A program made the position numbers and the translations under genes. Positions 1 through 10,294 of a stretch of DNA of 64,000 bases are shown in pieces. Location of the stretch: contig OX328132.1 in the NCBI GenBank assembly GCA_946811695.1, positions 124,887,489-124,951,488 on the forward strand, written 5' to 3'. How positions within the stretch are numbered: the first letter of the stretch is position 1; the number at the start of each line of letters is the position of its first letter. The notes below the pieces were generated by a model that made no database searches, was not told the DNA's origin, and worked only from the letters and a program-made list of their open reading frames with translations. This stretch comes from Gonocerus acuteangulatus. Taxonomy: Eukaryota; Arthropoda; Insecta; Hemiptera; Coreidae.

Positions 1-1024
1 AATTTAAACTTGCTGTTCTCCTAAAAATAAAAAAATCTAGGTGTTGCAATTTATTTGGTGGGGAGCTTATATATATATATGGAAGAAAAAATTATGTGTA
101 GAGAATAAGTAATTAAAGTCAATCATGCAGGAACCACATAAGTAAGGCGTCCTCGGCAAGGCGTTACCTGAATTCATGAAGAATTTCCTTTAAATAAAAA
201 TTTAAAATGAACAAAAATACTTTTTCTCTTTTTGATCTGTAATGGATCGCTGACTCAATTATTAATGTTTTTCTGGAGTAAAACGTTTTTCTGAACACGT
301 TGTATGTCAAATTTTGTTGTGATATAACAAAATTTGAGACCGATTGAGGCATATTAGTCATATGTGTTCAGGTTAACCAATTTATTGTAGTTTTACAATA
401 CTTATTCTCTTCAGATAGACATGACGTACACCGAGTTTAAATGTAACTCCAAGTTTTTATGTATAATTATATAGTTGGCCTTTGAATATTTAGGCCTCCT
501 CCATCCATTATTTAAATGTTCTAAATGAATGTTGTTACAATACAACAACACTTCCAAAGTAAACAAAGCTGGACAGCATTAGTAACAAATATATAAGAGT
601 AGTATTAAGAGAAAAACGCAATAATTCTTTTGTCCTGAGAGCTCGAAATTAACCGCCTAATATGTCGAAGTACATTGCCGGTTTAACAAAATTTCTGAAA
701 CATATTGCATCAACTTCTTAATGTCTTCAATTTTGTTAAGCTTGATGGGGACTTTCCTCCTGGGTAGGCAGGATTGGGGGAAGACTGTAACCTGAAGGCC
801 TTGACTTAAGCAAAAGGTTTGTGCTACAATGCCATTAATAAATTTCTTTGCTACAAAGGTTCTGTAGGTTCAATATTTATATTGAAAGAAATGTGCATAA
901 AAAAGCTGACTCCAAAATTTTGTTTTTTGTCCTTGGGAACGGATCTGGGGTTGGTTTCTTCTGATCCCACAAACTATTTATAATATTGACTCCACCATTT
1001 CTTGTAGTCAATGATCATTTCGCT
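1..1024. other. AT-rich unassigned DNA
   Basis: No reading frame, RNA gene or repeat in this stretch could be matched to anything recognisable. It contains a short (TA)n run near position 70 and a few stop-rich frames. Treat it as intergenic or intronic sequence. Confidence 0.5.
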
Positions 1025-1037
1025 CTCCGCCAGTGTT

Positions 1038-1223
1038 TTTTATTTATTTTTATTTTTTACGGCGCATCGACAAATCTTGGCCATTAGCGCCGACGTCCTT
1101 GGTGCAGCCAGGAATTTTCTCAGCGAGCCCTGAGATGAGAAAATTCCTGTCGCCGGTGGGGATCAAACCCACCATCTCCCACTTATGAATCCAGCCCGCT
1201 AGCCACTAGACCACGGGAGACCC
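1038..1223 (-). mobile_element. tRNA-derived SINE, copy 1
   Basis: Read on the minus strand, the head is tRNA-like. A box A-like TGGTCTAGTGG is followed by a box B-like GGTTTGATCCC, the pol III promoter arrangement of tRNA-derived SINEs. The body then holds a perfect 13-bp inverted pair, AGGAATTTTCTCA and TGAGAAAATTCCT. The 3' part has GGCGC/GCGCC arms and ends in an A/T-rich tail. The element is flanked by a perfect 13-bp target-site duplication, CTCCGCCAGTGTT, at 1025-1037 and 1224-1236, as expected for LINE-driven retroposition. A second copy lies at 53124-53354. A functional tRNA gene is unlikely, because the anticodon arm does not fold well. Confidence 0.88.
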
Positions 1224-1644
1224 CTCCGCCAGTGTTATCATGAATTTATTTTCCTCACTAGTTTTAATTACATTTTCAGCAGGTGAGGTATCGCAACAGC
1301 ACAACAAATTCTAGCAGAAAACCACAAACACTAAAATTCCCTGGATTGAAGTCCTTTCTGCATGGAATAATAAAATTAGGACTATGTTTCTATGGCAACT
1401 ATATATTAGATTGAAGTATTTTAAACACGGAAATGTGTTACCTTCAGAGATAACGAATCCATCACTAACTCATACTGGGAAAAATGGACTTAACCCCGTT
1501 TTGCATGGGTCGATTCAATTAATATGTCATTTATAAACCATATACATAAACGTTTCTAATAACCTTGAAAGAACTACAAATTGAGCAACAAAAATAACTG
1601 GAGGCAGGTGGCAGAAAAAGTAGATGTATTCACAAATGAAAGTC

Positions 1645-1858
1645 ATGTCAACTGTTTTATTTACTCATATTTCACAATATAGACAATAAGTGCTCTTAAA
1701 GACCCACCAGATCTTGATATGAACAGGATATTCCAAAGGAAATGGTAAATAAAAGAAATAACAAAATGTTGTCATCATGGGGAACTTGCCCTTTTTTTTA
1801 AACGTTAGTTTTTTGGGGGGATATATATATATGAAACAAGAGAGATAATAGGAAAACA
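1645..1858. repeat. dispersed repeat shared with 23100-23330
   Basis: Both places share stretches such as AACTGTTTTATTTAC followed by a diverged block containing CACCAGATCTTGATATG. The minus strand carries AATAAA-like signals, so a duplicated 3' UTR is one possibility, but nothing ties it to a particular gene. This is probably part of the segmental duplication seen elsewhere in the window. Confidence 0.4.
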
Positions 1859-2725
1859 TTGACTATATTAAATCATAATTTACACTGTTTGAAAAACAAA
1901 ATAGATTTATTTAATATATTTATTACAAAAAGTAACTATAAATATTATATTATTAACAGAAATGAACATTGGATGTCCGAGGACAAACTCAACACAATGT
2001 CAATTATTGGCTATACGTTATTTTCAAGTTTTTGTCGAACACGTAAGACATAGAGGTTCATGCATTTGGATAAAAAGTAAATTTTTAGAAAATTTTGATG
2101 TTAAATCTAGAGAAACATTAGTACAATAGCAATTCGTTATGATATGGAGTTGAGCCTTGTCGAAATTCAAAATAAAACAAATAGAAAAAATAGAATAGCT
2201 GTATTAACAATTTACAGATCGGAGAAAGGGGATTTTGATAACTTTTTAAATAAATTGGAAGATGTTTTAATGGACATATCTAAGGATAACAACTTGGGAA
2301 TTATTTTGACTGCAGATTTAAACGTTAATTTATTGGAAAGTTCTTCGAGAAAACAGAAATTAATGGGAGTGTTTCAAGAATTTATCTTAATAAACCAAGT
2401 GGATAAACCAAAAAGAGTGGTTAATAATAGTGGGACTTTATTAGATCTTGCAGTGTCCAACTTGCAGAATAATGTACAAAGCAGAGTGATTTCCACAGGT
2501 TACTCGGATCATTATGCAATAGAAATAGAATTAATGAAAGAGATCTATCAGGAAAAAGGGAAAAATAAAATTAAAATAACCAGATTCATAGATCTGAGTA
2601 GAATGATTCAGCTGAAGGAAGCTCTGGGAGAAGAGAAATGGGAGGAGGTGAATAATCCTGAAATTAGAGCTTATGAAAAGTACAACATTTTTCAGAAAAA
2701 AACTGTTTGGATATATAAATAAATT
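1859..2725 (+). pseudogene. LINE AP-endonuclease domain remnant
   Basis: The frame at 2144-2722 resembles the middle and end of the apurinic-like endonuclease of non-LTR retrotransposons. It contains a GIILTADLNVNLL stretch (the usual GDFN region, with AD in place of GD) and ends the domain with GYSDHYAIEIEL, the SDH signature. The upstream frame 1859-2053 carries the earlier part (NEHW, GYTLFSSFCR). The join around 2040-2140 is broken by stops and shifts, for instance a GGSC-like stretch out of frame. No reverse transcriptase follows. Sequence homologous to another repeat family starts at about 2755, so this is a truncated, dead fragment. The clade cannot be assigned. Confidence 0.65.
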
Positions 2726-2754
2726 CCTTCCTTTAAATAAAATCAGTCTAAACA

Positions 2755-3300
2755 AAGCAAAATATGGACCTTAGGAGCCAATAGGAATGGAAACCCCAAA
2801 GACGTAACTCAGAAAAAATTAAAATAGGGTGATGTCAGTGGAACACAGTGGAGAAATGGAAACCGAACAAAATAGAAGGGAAAAAGATGTTCAAAAACCA
2901 GAATTGGTTATTGAATGAATGAAAAATATATTTATACTCATATATTTATTGTATTAAAAAAGTCAATATGCTTACTGAATCTTCTTTGTAGGTAAATGAA
3001 TGAGCGGACATTCTAAGTGTTTAAAATATCTTAAAAACATATATTAAAAAAAACTAATTTTTTGTTGTAAATAATGGAAATATTTCTCTATTTCAAGTAA
3101 CAAAATACATAGTATTAATAATAATATAAAACTAGGAAATAACATTCATAAAAACCTTTAAAAAAATGAAGGAACGACAAACATTTATAAAATGTAAAAG
3201 GAACTATTTAAAAATTACTTAATTTTAGGCTAAAAAATATTTTAGGATACACATAATACAAAACATTAATAAAACGAATTTCTCTTATCATACCATAATT
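2755..3300. repeat. dispersed repeat, copy A
   Basis: This block recurs at about 17796-18540, 28970-29690, 50770-51260 and, in part, 51640-52010. Shared landmarks include CACAGTGGAGA, GAAATAGAAGGGAA, GAATGAATGAAAAATATATT and TTCTAAGTGTTTAAAATATC. It contains no coding sequence. Together with the module to its right and the exon at 3865-3982 it forms the downstream part of a large segmental duplication. Confidence 0.7.
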
Positions 3301-3384
3301 ATATAAACCAAAGAAAGACCAAGCTCCTGGGGGGGGGGATGCTTTTTACTAAAACAAAAGCACTTCTCCCTCAAAAGCATATTT

Positions 3385-3840
3385 TACATTATTACCACCA
3401 AGGTTTTGCTAGGCATTCTGCCGGGTTCCTCAGGGTTTCTTCCAAGAATGAAGATCATTTTCAGACAGGGTCCTACATATACGTTGTCGGGGTTGTAGGC
3501 GGCCTTTCCAGATCTTTGATTGATTGACCCGTCCTGCGCTGTTAAGTCCCTTCAACCCAGACTCATCTTTGAGATGACGGGTGTCCATGGATCAGGTATA
3601 AGTAGGACCCGGACTGAAAAAGATCTTCATTCTCAGAAGAAACCCTGAGGAAGCCGGCAGAATGTCTGGCAAAACGTCGGTTATTATCACAATGACAAGG
3701 TCAAATCCAGAAGACCTTAAAACATTAAGTAACACGAACTGTGGAAGTCTACGAGAATAAGTACTGCAGAGAATGTTTGAATATTTAGTTAAATAAAACA
3801 TTACCAAGCCAGAGGGTTTGGTCGTTCATTGGTTTCTATG
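3385..3840. mobile_element. Penelope-type terminal module with inverted hammerhead-like motifs
   Basis: Two arms of about 100 bp, at about 3385-3475 and 3595-3695, are inverted copies of each other. Each contains a CTGAGGA-GCCGG-loop-CTGGC-(G)AAAACGTC type core. Penelope-like elements are known to carry hammerhead ribozymes in their terminal repeats, which can be inverted, so a solo terminal module is the best reading. Paralogous modules lie at about 18640-19080 and 52090-52540. No reverse transcriptase is attached here, and the assignment rests on the ribozyme-like motif and the arrangement. Confidence 0.5.
3641..3682 (+). ncRNA. hammerhead-ribozyme-like motif, decayed
   Basis: In order: stem I strand AACC, core CTGAGGA (matches CUGANGA), stem II GCCGG with loop CAGAATGT and CTGGC (one G-U pair), then AAAACGTC, where the consensus is GAAACGTC, and stem I partner GGTT. 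The whole fold is present, with minimal stem III. The essential G of GAAA is changed to A, so activity is not expected in this copy. Confidence 0.55.
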
Positions 3841-3864
3841 CAATTAAAAGCTGATATCAGAACA

Positions 3865-3982
3865 TCATTCTGAAGGTGAAGTGACAAATACGTTTCCCTC
3901 TTTGTAGAACCTGATGAGAAGAACAGGCAACATTTCTGTTACTATCTTTCCAGGAAGTTTTTCAATATGAGGCCTGTTTTTC
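3865..3982 (-). CDS. chromoshadow domain, C-terminal exon (copy b)
   Basis: On the minus strand a clean acceptor, TTATTTTTCAG at 3983 and just above, precedes an open 118-nt segment ending in TGA at 3865-3867. It begins in phase 2: one nucleotide completes the Trp codon left by the preceding exon. The peptide starts KNRPHIEKLPGKIV and contains LPVLLIRFYKEGNVF. This is the pattern of the second half of an HP1 chromoshadow domain, whose usual ending is PxVIxFYEERLxW. The terminal aromatic position is Phe rather than Trp. It matches the exon 19114-19228 in length, phase and acceptor. The partner exon in the same duplicate is 16873-16976. No first exon specific to this copy was found, so it could be an alternative 3' end of the same gene or a non-functional duplicate. 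Confidence 0.6.
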
Positions 3983-3999
3983 CTGAAAAATAAAATCTA

Positions 4000-5030
4000 A
4001 GATAATAATAGCTGTTAAAAAATATTTAATAAATAAGATCTAGACAATTAGATCTGACATAACCAGAAAAAAACTCAGCTTTTGAATGTACAGACTGTTC
4101 ATTAGTGGTGTGTATAATAAAAATAAAATTTGTAACATCATCCGGAAGCTCACTTCCTTAATACATTTTTTTTTTATTCATGTCACTTCACAGTTAGCTC
4201 TTCACACAAGTAGGGCAGCCTAGAGAGTGAGCCATCTTAAACTGTCTCAGCAGGTGAAGGTCCAGTTGTATCGATCTCTAAAGAAGCCTGAATCACATTA
4301 TCAAATATATTTCGCCAGCTTAAATTTTGTATCGAAATTCCTTATGGGTCAGGTAAAATCACAGATTAGATAATTTAATTATTGGGTTCTGAACAGTTAC
4401 CTATGAGCATGAGCTTGATGTGGTTAAAAATGGTATTGGCAAAAATTCACTAGGATTAATAATAAATTCAAAATACATTAATAAATAGAAAAAAAAATAC
4501 ATTTAATATAAAAACATGGAAAATACTAGAAATAACACAGACAAGAAAACAGTACTCAAATTTCAATAAGAACTGACACCTGATAACCAAGTGGGGGTCG
4601 GTAGGGATTCTAGCTCGGTAATCCAGAGGCCCACGTAAAGGGATGCTTGGATACAGAATCTAAGCAATTCAATTGAAAATTAATCCAATTCAAAATTGAA
4701 AATAAATTTCCTCTCATGGAAAAACAATCAAAATATCACAACTTTTAATGAAAAACAATTGAAATTTAACAGCAAGTAGTCTTGTGAACAGAGAATTAGA
4801 GTCTGTTCCTAATTCGTAACAAGATAACCTGGATGATTTCCTCAGAGCCTGGATAGGTATATTCACCTAAGGTGGAGGGCCACCATGTGTAGGAAAAATT
4901 GTTTACATCCATAAAGGGTCTTCCTGTTTATTATATAAAATGACAGATATCGACTAGAAGTCAGAATTAAAAGCAGATAATGATACAGCCAAAGATACTT
5001 GGGCATACCCTATAGGAGAGCTCTTTGAAA
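4000..5030. repeat. segmentally duplicated non-coding DNA
   Basis: The stretch near 4000-4100 matches 19240-19345, and 4554-4975 matches 20415-20740. Landmarks include AACTGACACCTGATAACCAA, GGTAATCCAGAGGCCCAC and GGTCTTCCTG. The middle is not shared: 19345-20400 in the other copy has different sequence. No gene is visible. It ends in a poly-A run near 5028-5054. Confidence 0.65.
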
Positions 5031-5054
5031 AAAAAAAAAAAAAAAAAAAAAAAA

Positions 5055-5262
5055 TATGGATGATATTATACCTCTATTATTTCATGGATGATATTATTAT
5101 TATGTAATAATTTCTTATAAGCGAATATTGCGTATAACTGAATATCGCATAAGTGAAAAATTCATTACACAGGATTAAATGGAGTTTCGCTGGGGAACGA
5201 GAAATTATTCGTATAACTGACTGTTTCGAATAAGTGAGTATCGTATAAGTGAGACTGCACTG
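5055..5262. mobile_element. single terminus of a pogo/Tigger-like element
   Basis: Read on the minus strand from about 5262, the sequence starts CAGTGCAGTCTCACTTATAC and repeats short blocks of the kind CTTATACGATA, CTTATTCGA and CGCTTATAAG. Repeated subterminal blocks after a CAGT start are typical of Tigger/pogo ends. The opposite end and the transposase are absent. It abuts the end of the Penelope-like reverse transcriptase remnant. Confidence 0.4.
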
Positions 5263-5264
5263 TA

Positions 5265-5404
5265 TCTATAAGTATGAGGGGGTTTCCTGTGGTCTGAATG
5301 TGCCAGACGACCAACAATCTTCTCTACTTTTACATCCCAGGAAAGGCAATACCCCGTCTTTTTCAATTTCCATCATAAACTTTATATTGTCGCGTATCTT
5401 GTTA
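5265..5404 (-). pseudogene. Penelope-like reverse transcriptase, downstream half
   Basis: The minus-strand peptide HINKIRDNIKFMMEIEKDG followed by LPFLGC matches the Penelope-like RT region after the catalytic YVDD (usual form: hlN.....IkFTmE.E.ng.LPFLD). It continues the frame of 9257-9640 once the hAT element at 5413-9256 and one copy of its 8-bp duplication are removed. No GIY-YIG endonuclease follows, because unrelated sequence starts below 5265. Confidence 0.72.
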
Positions 5405-5417
5405 ATGTGTTTCAGAG

Positions 5418-5640
5418 ATGGGCAGATTCGTATTCGTAAATCCGAATCCGAATTTGATTCACAGCACCTTGACGTGTAAATCCGAATCCGAATGGATTCA
5501 TATTTGCAAGTGTGAATCCGAATCCGAAATTTGGATTCACACATATGAATCCGAATCCGAAATTTGGATTCACACATATGAATCCGAATCCATTCGGATT
5601 CACATCTATGAATACGAATCCATTTGGATTCACTGAAAAA
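5418..5640. repeat. subterminal GAATCC/GGATTC array, left arm
   Basis: Blocks such as AATCCGAATCCGAAATTTGG and GGATTCACACATATGAATCC are repeated in alternating orientation. The mirror array is at 8997-9250, where the unit GTATTCATAGATGTGAATCC is repeated three times in a row. The position just inside a hAT terminus suggests transposase-binding repeats. The frames that run through it are artefacts of the repeat. Confidence 0.75.
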
Positions 5641-5865
5641 TTATATTCAAAAGGCCAATATAAATAAATAAATGCCTGTCAGTACCTCACGACAGGTCGA
5701 GTTTTGAGTTTTAGCGAATTTTCGTATGTATATTTATTAGCCTCAGACTAAGTATTTGACCCAAAAAATAATATGAAAACATTCCTACTATTTGGAGCCC
5801 CAAGTCGTACATTCTGCCGAGAAATGTAGCCACCATGAAACGGGATAGTTCTTCCTCTCCTCCAT

Positions 5866-5907
5866 AGCCCTGAAGAAGGCTTACATGTCAAGCCGAAACT
5901 TTGGCAT
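5866..5907 (+). ncRNA. hammerhead-like motif captured in hAT-1 left arm
   Basis: AGCC is followed by CTGAAGA, stem II GGCTT-ACATGTC-AAGCC, then GAAAC and TTTGGC. It is closely related to the motif at 39486-39527, but GTC is replaced by TTT at the expected cleavage site, so it is probably inactive. The surrounding sequence, ending in AAATGTAGTTTTTATT, also matches the 39.5 kb copy, so a piece of Penelope-type terminus lies inside the hAT arm. Confidence 0.5.
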
Positions 5908-6160
5908 AAATAAACTAAATTTAACTATGAAATGTAGTTTTTATTGAATCAAAAGGCGGAATTGTCATTTCTTAAGATTCTCACGTACACAAAAGTGTCA
6001 AAACCACACAGCAACATCACATGAAGAAGAGTGAGGATTTAAACGGTAATATTTATATGTTTTTGTAATTCGGCGAACGCTTAAGGTTTGGAAGTTGAAT
6101 TTAATTATAGGGGTTTTGTAGTCTTTTAATTTAATATGGAGTCTTTTGTAGGGTCTAAAT

Positions 6161-7598
6161 CATAGTTGGGCAAAAATTAGCGAGCGCTAAAAGATGATAC
6201 CTCCCCGCTAATTTAGCGATACCGTAGAAACCCAGCGCTAATAATTAGCGCATAGCGACTGCAGTGCGCTAATCGCTAATTTATTTATGAAATGTTTAAT
6301 CATCGTGATAGCTAATAGCTTTAGCTATAGGTACAACATTTTGTCATCTCAAAGTTCACTTCCGGTCTGCTCTGAACCCGGGGGCATGCACCGGGGCATT
6401 TCATTCACATTTTGTACAATAACGTATTTTGATGCACTAAACACGGATCCACTAAAAAAAAAAATTCGCATTCAACTAGGAAAGAAGTTATTAAGCACTA
6501 AAGTTCACTTTTATGAGGGTTATGAGAGCTAATGTAAACAACTAAATTTGCCAACATGCGCATGCGCGCGTTTGGAAAAGTTCGTAATAAAGAAGTTTAA
6601 TTGAAATTTACCACCAATTATTTAAATTCATCAGCAGTTATTTATTCGCAATCATTTTTTTAAAAATAATGAAACACTCTTCACATTTCTTGTTTCGTTC
6701 ATGAAAAGTATTATATAACAGAAATCCCTAAATAATTAGCTAATGCCTATATAATTATTAGTTCGTTCTAATTCGCGCCTGCTGAACTTTAATTGTCAAC
6801 ATACTCTTATTTTATTAAAAAAAATAGCAATAAAGTTGCACGAATTTATTATTCTCTTCAAACGTGCTCATAAATATGAAGAGTGCTTAAAGGCATTTTT
6901 CTGTGTGATTGGGGATTTGTGTCCACGGAACATCGCGTCTCAAGAAGAAGAAGAAAGCTAAGAAGGATGTCTATGAAGATAAGAAGAATGTCTAGGACGA
7001 CTTTTAGGCATACATGCTATGCGTTCCCTCTCGCTACGGTTGCTCAAGAGGATATCAAAACCCAGTGGCGAGGATGCCCTTAAAATTGAAAATATTTTTG
7101 AATAAATGGTTTATGAACATTTCAAACGACAGTTCTCTATTTCCCAATGTTACATATCTGCGCATGCTCGTTTTTACAAATACGGTGTTTACGCCTACTT
7201 TTATAAATTTCCTAACAGTGAACTTTAGTGCTTGATAACATCATTCCTAGTTGACTTTTTTTTTTAGCGGATTCGTGTTTAGTGCATCAAAATACGTTGT
7301 TGTACAAAATTTCAATGAAATCGGTTTGGAGGACGCTAAACTTCAGTTTTACCTAAAGTTATATGGGGTGCATCCCCCCGGGCTCAGAGCAGACCGGAAG
7401 TGAACTTTGAGATGACAAAATGTTGTACCTATAGCTAAAGCTATTAGCTATCACGATGATTAAACATTTCATAAATAAATTAGCGATTAGCGCACTGCCG
7501 TCGCTATGCGCTAATTATTAGCGCTGGGTTTCTACGGTATCGCTAAATTAGCGGAGAGGTATCAGCTTTTAGCGCTCGCTAATTTTTGCCCAACTATG
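6161..7598. mobile_element. hAT transposon (hAT-2) nested in hAT-1
   Basis: The ends are CATAGTTGGGCAAAAATTAG and its complement, with a perfect 8-bp duplication, GTCTAAAT, at 6153-6160 and 7599-7606. The inverted arms are about 370 bp (6161-6535 against 7225-7598) and are full of palindromic GCTAA/TTAGC blocks such as GCGCTAATAATTAGCGC. The centre, 6540-7225, has no recognisable transposase, only a short Lys/Arg-rich frame at 6883-7083. Removing hAT-2 restores the left arm of hAT-1, which shows the order of insertion. Confidence 0.88.
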
Positions 7599-7679
7599 GT
7601 CTAAATGAGATCATAAGGCTGTATCTGTTGAAGACGTTTATTTATAATTCAAATTATAATAATTCAATTCAAATAAATT

Positions 7680-8410
7680 CAAGCAAGGACCTTAATAATA
7701 TATAATACAACTACAGAATTTTTATTGATCTTGTTGAAACAAGTTACTGAAGAAGGAAAATTAATTGAATAAATTCCAGTAAGTACCTCAATCATATAAA
7801 TAAGTACCTCCCTACATTTCAGGTAGGATTAAAGATAGGAGTCATTATCTACTGCGATTAAATTACAAAAACCCTATATGGATAGCTAAACACTAAAAAC
7901 CAGATGTATCGAAAATATCTCAAGTTACTCTTAGGAAATTTTTGTTATTTAAATATGAACCCTCACATTGCTGAGTGCATAATCTGTATTACACAGATCG
8001 AAAAACTACGCACCTTTCTCAATGAAACATTTACGGATAATAGTTGAGAAATTACTGATTTTACGTGATTTTGTTGGTAGGTGTGCTTTGAGGAGTAGTT
8101 AGGAAAACCGCCCCTCAAATCTTCACAATTTTTTTTTATCTTATAAGTGGCCCAAAAATTATGAAAAAAAGACGCAAGGTACACCTAATCAATAGCTTCA
8201 ATTCAGATTAGTTTCATTTAAATATCTAGTGTTGTTTCATAGAAAAACGACTTTGAAGTTAGGGGTCTAAACCCTTATTCCCTCAAAACGAGTACAGTTG
8301 GGGGTTTGATAATTGACGAAAAATTATTTCTGGGAACTAGAAATAAAATAATGACATCAAAGTGAAGAAAGACGCCAGTGCAGATTTCATATGGAAACAC
8401 GGCGAGACCC
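7680..8410. other. non-coding core of hAT-1
   Basis: This is the unique sequence between the two arms of hAT-1. Frames are short, none resembles a transposase or a BED finger, and no captured host exon was recognised. Confidence 0.6.
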
Positions 8411-8734
8411 TTTATTTGAATTTAATTATTTTAATTTGAATTATAAATAAACGTCTTCAACAGATACAGCCTTATGATCTCATTTAGGCCCTACAAAAGA
8501 CTCCATATTAAATTAAAAGACAACAAAACCCCTATAATTAAATTCAACTTCCAACCCTTAAGCGTTCGCCGAATTACAAAAACATATAAATATTACCGTT
8601 TAAATCCTCACTCTTCTTTATGTGATGTTGCTGTGTGGTTTTGACACTTTTGTGTACGTGAGAATCTTAAGAAATGACAATTCCGTCTCTTGATTCAATA
8701 AAAACTACATTTCATAGTTAAATTTAGTTTATTT

Positions 8735-8776
8735 ATGCCAAAGTTTCGGCTTGACATGTAAGCCTTCTTCAGGGCT
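8735..8776 (-). ncRNA. hammerhead-like motif captured in hAT-1 right arm
   Basis: This is the mirror image of the motif at 5866-5907, on the opposite strand: CTGAAGA, stem GGCTT/AAGCC and GAAAC followed by TTTGG. Because it lies within the inverted arm, its similarity to the left-arm copy reflects the arm duplication rather than an independent insertion. Confidence 0.5.
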
Positions 8777-9256
8777 ATGGAGGAGAGGAAGAACTATCCC
8801 GTTTCATGGTGGCTACATTTCTCGGCAGAATGTACGACTTGGGGCTCCAAATAGTAGGAAAGTTTTCATATTATTTTTTGGGTCAAATACTTAGTCTGAG
8901 GCTAATAAATATACATACGAAAATTCGCTAAAACTCAAAACTCGACCTGTCGTGAGGTACTGACAGGCATTTATTTATTTATATTGGCCTTTTGAATTGA
9001 ATTTTTCAGTGAATCCAAATGGATTCGTATTCATAGATGTGAATCCGAATGGATTCGTATTCATAGATGTGAATCCGAATGGATTCGTATTCATAGATGT
9101 GAATCCGAATGGATTCGGATTCATATGTGTGAATCCAAATTTCGGATTCGGATTCACACTTGCAAATATGAATCCATTCGGATTCGGATTTACACGTCAA
9201 GGTGCTATGAATCAAATTCGGATTCGGATTTACGAATACGAATCTGCCCATCTCTG

Positions 9257-9640
9257 ATGTGTTTGACAAAATCTTCTAATGTCTCCTTTCAGAGAGGCCA
9301 AACAACAAAAGTGTCGTCAACATATCTGAACCAATGACTTGGTTTCCACTTCCCCGTTACTACAGCTGTCTTTTTAAAATCTTCCATGTATATTTCTACA
9401 GCCAATGGGCTGAGTGGTGAAACCATACATGCGCCTTCTATCTGTTTGTAATATTTTCTATTGAACAGGAGTTACGTTGATTTCCAAGAGAGTTCCACTA
9501 ATTTCATTTCTTCATCGTTCAAAAATCACTTCATTAGCTGCAATGTTTTTTCCAATAGGGCCATGGTCAACAACGACTTCACATCTAAACTTACTAACAA
9601 ATCTTCTTTAATTGAAGTTGGGAATTATAAAGTATGAGTA
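9257..9640 (-). pseudogene. Penelope-like reverse transcriptase, catalytic half
   Basis: On the minus strand the conserved blocks of a Penelope-like RT can be followed with a few frameshifts: LLVSLDVKSLL, YKQIEGACMVSPLSPLAVEI (usual form GxxMGSPLSP), WFRYVDDTFVVWPL with the catalytic YVDD, then LEDFVKHINK. The frame runs into 5404-5265 across the hAT-1 insertion. At least one stop and several shifts show that it is dead. The N-terminal RT motifs above 9640 are missing. Penelope-like elements use target-primed insertion and often carry hammerhead motifs, which fits the hammerhead-like modules elsewhere in this window. Confidence 0.78.
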
Positions 9641-9768
9641 TATTTAACTATTACAATTGGAATTTTATGAACTCATTAAACAAATTTGAACATCATTAAA
9701 TAAATTATTGCGAAAACAAAAATTGTACACATAAAAATACAAGCAATATAGTTTTCCAAAATGTATTT

Positions 9769-10248
9769 ATTAAAAAGATTCCAAATTCAGTATATTAGAA
9801 TCTAATTCTAAGAGAATGATTCATTTTTTCGATTTTTTTTTGTCGACAGGTTCCATTGCCCCATGGCTCAATTGACCCCTGTCTTCCCTACTATAATAAT
9901 TTGGCACATGAGGATACTAAGCAGCTGTCGTCAACATCCCAAAAAACTATGTGAATGTCTATAAATTTTAAAAGATTAAAAAGTAGAATTATCATCCTAA
10001 AATCCATCAATTTCAAGGAAGGCTCATGGGATGAAAAGATAAGAAAAGCTATTTCAAAGATGGGTGAGAGTGGAAACCTATTTATTAGAAGCAACAAAAT
10101 TCAATCATATAAAACAAAGTTTATTCAGAGAAGTAAAAATCATAGTTTCAGAGTATGTTTCTTGTTTATCTCAGTTCAGTATAACGTGGAACTTTAATTT
10201 ATCACAATAACTTTAATATGGTAAATCAGTGATTTAAAAATATTTTTT

Positions 10249-10294
<46 letters not shown>

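Larger units (their letters stand above)
5413..9256. mobile_element. foldback hAT transposon (hAT-1), non-autonomous
   Basis: The left end starts CAGAGATGGGCAGATTCG and the right end is its exact complement. Both are flanked by a perfect 8-bp duplication, ATGTGTTT, at 5405-5412 and 9257-9264. That combination is diagnostic of hAT elements. The inverted arms are very long: about 750 bp at 5413-6160 plus 7607-7680 on the left, against 8411-9256 on the right. The outer parts of both arms are arrays of a GAATCC/GGATTC motif. The centre, about 7680-8410, holds no transposase-like frame, so mobility would need a helper. The element sits inside a Penelope-like RT and is itself interrupted by hAT-2. 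Confidence 0.9.

Noticed and set aside
1150..1223. A tRNA gene on the minus strand (also 53285-53354)
   Set aside because: Box A and box B are present but the anticodon arm does not pair well, and the sequence continues into a repeated body with target-site duplications. It is a SINE head.
5266..5636. Reading frames on both strands rich in SESEIWIH or NPNGFGF repeats (also 8975-9269)
   Set aside because: They are translations of the GAATCC/GGATTC arrays at the ends of hAT-1, open on both strands and mirrored in the other arm, so they are not genes.
5418..5640. CRISPR-like direct repeats
   Set aside because: Units are in alternating orientation, without unique spacers of constant length, and the DNA is eukaryotic.
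9955..10197. Conserved 80-codon ORF, identical at 10885-11127
   Set aside because: The identity follows from the recent 930-bp duplication, so it is no evidence of selection, and no similarity was recognised.
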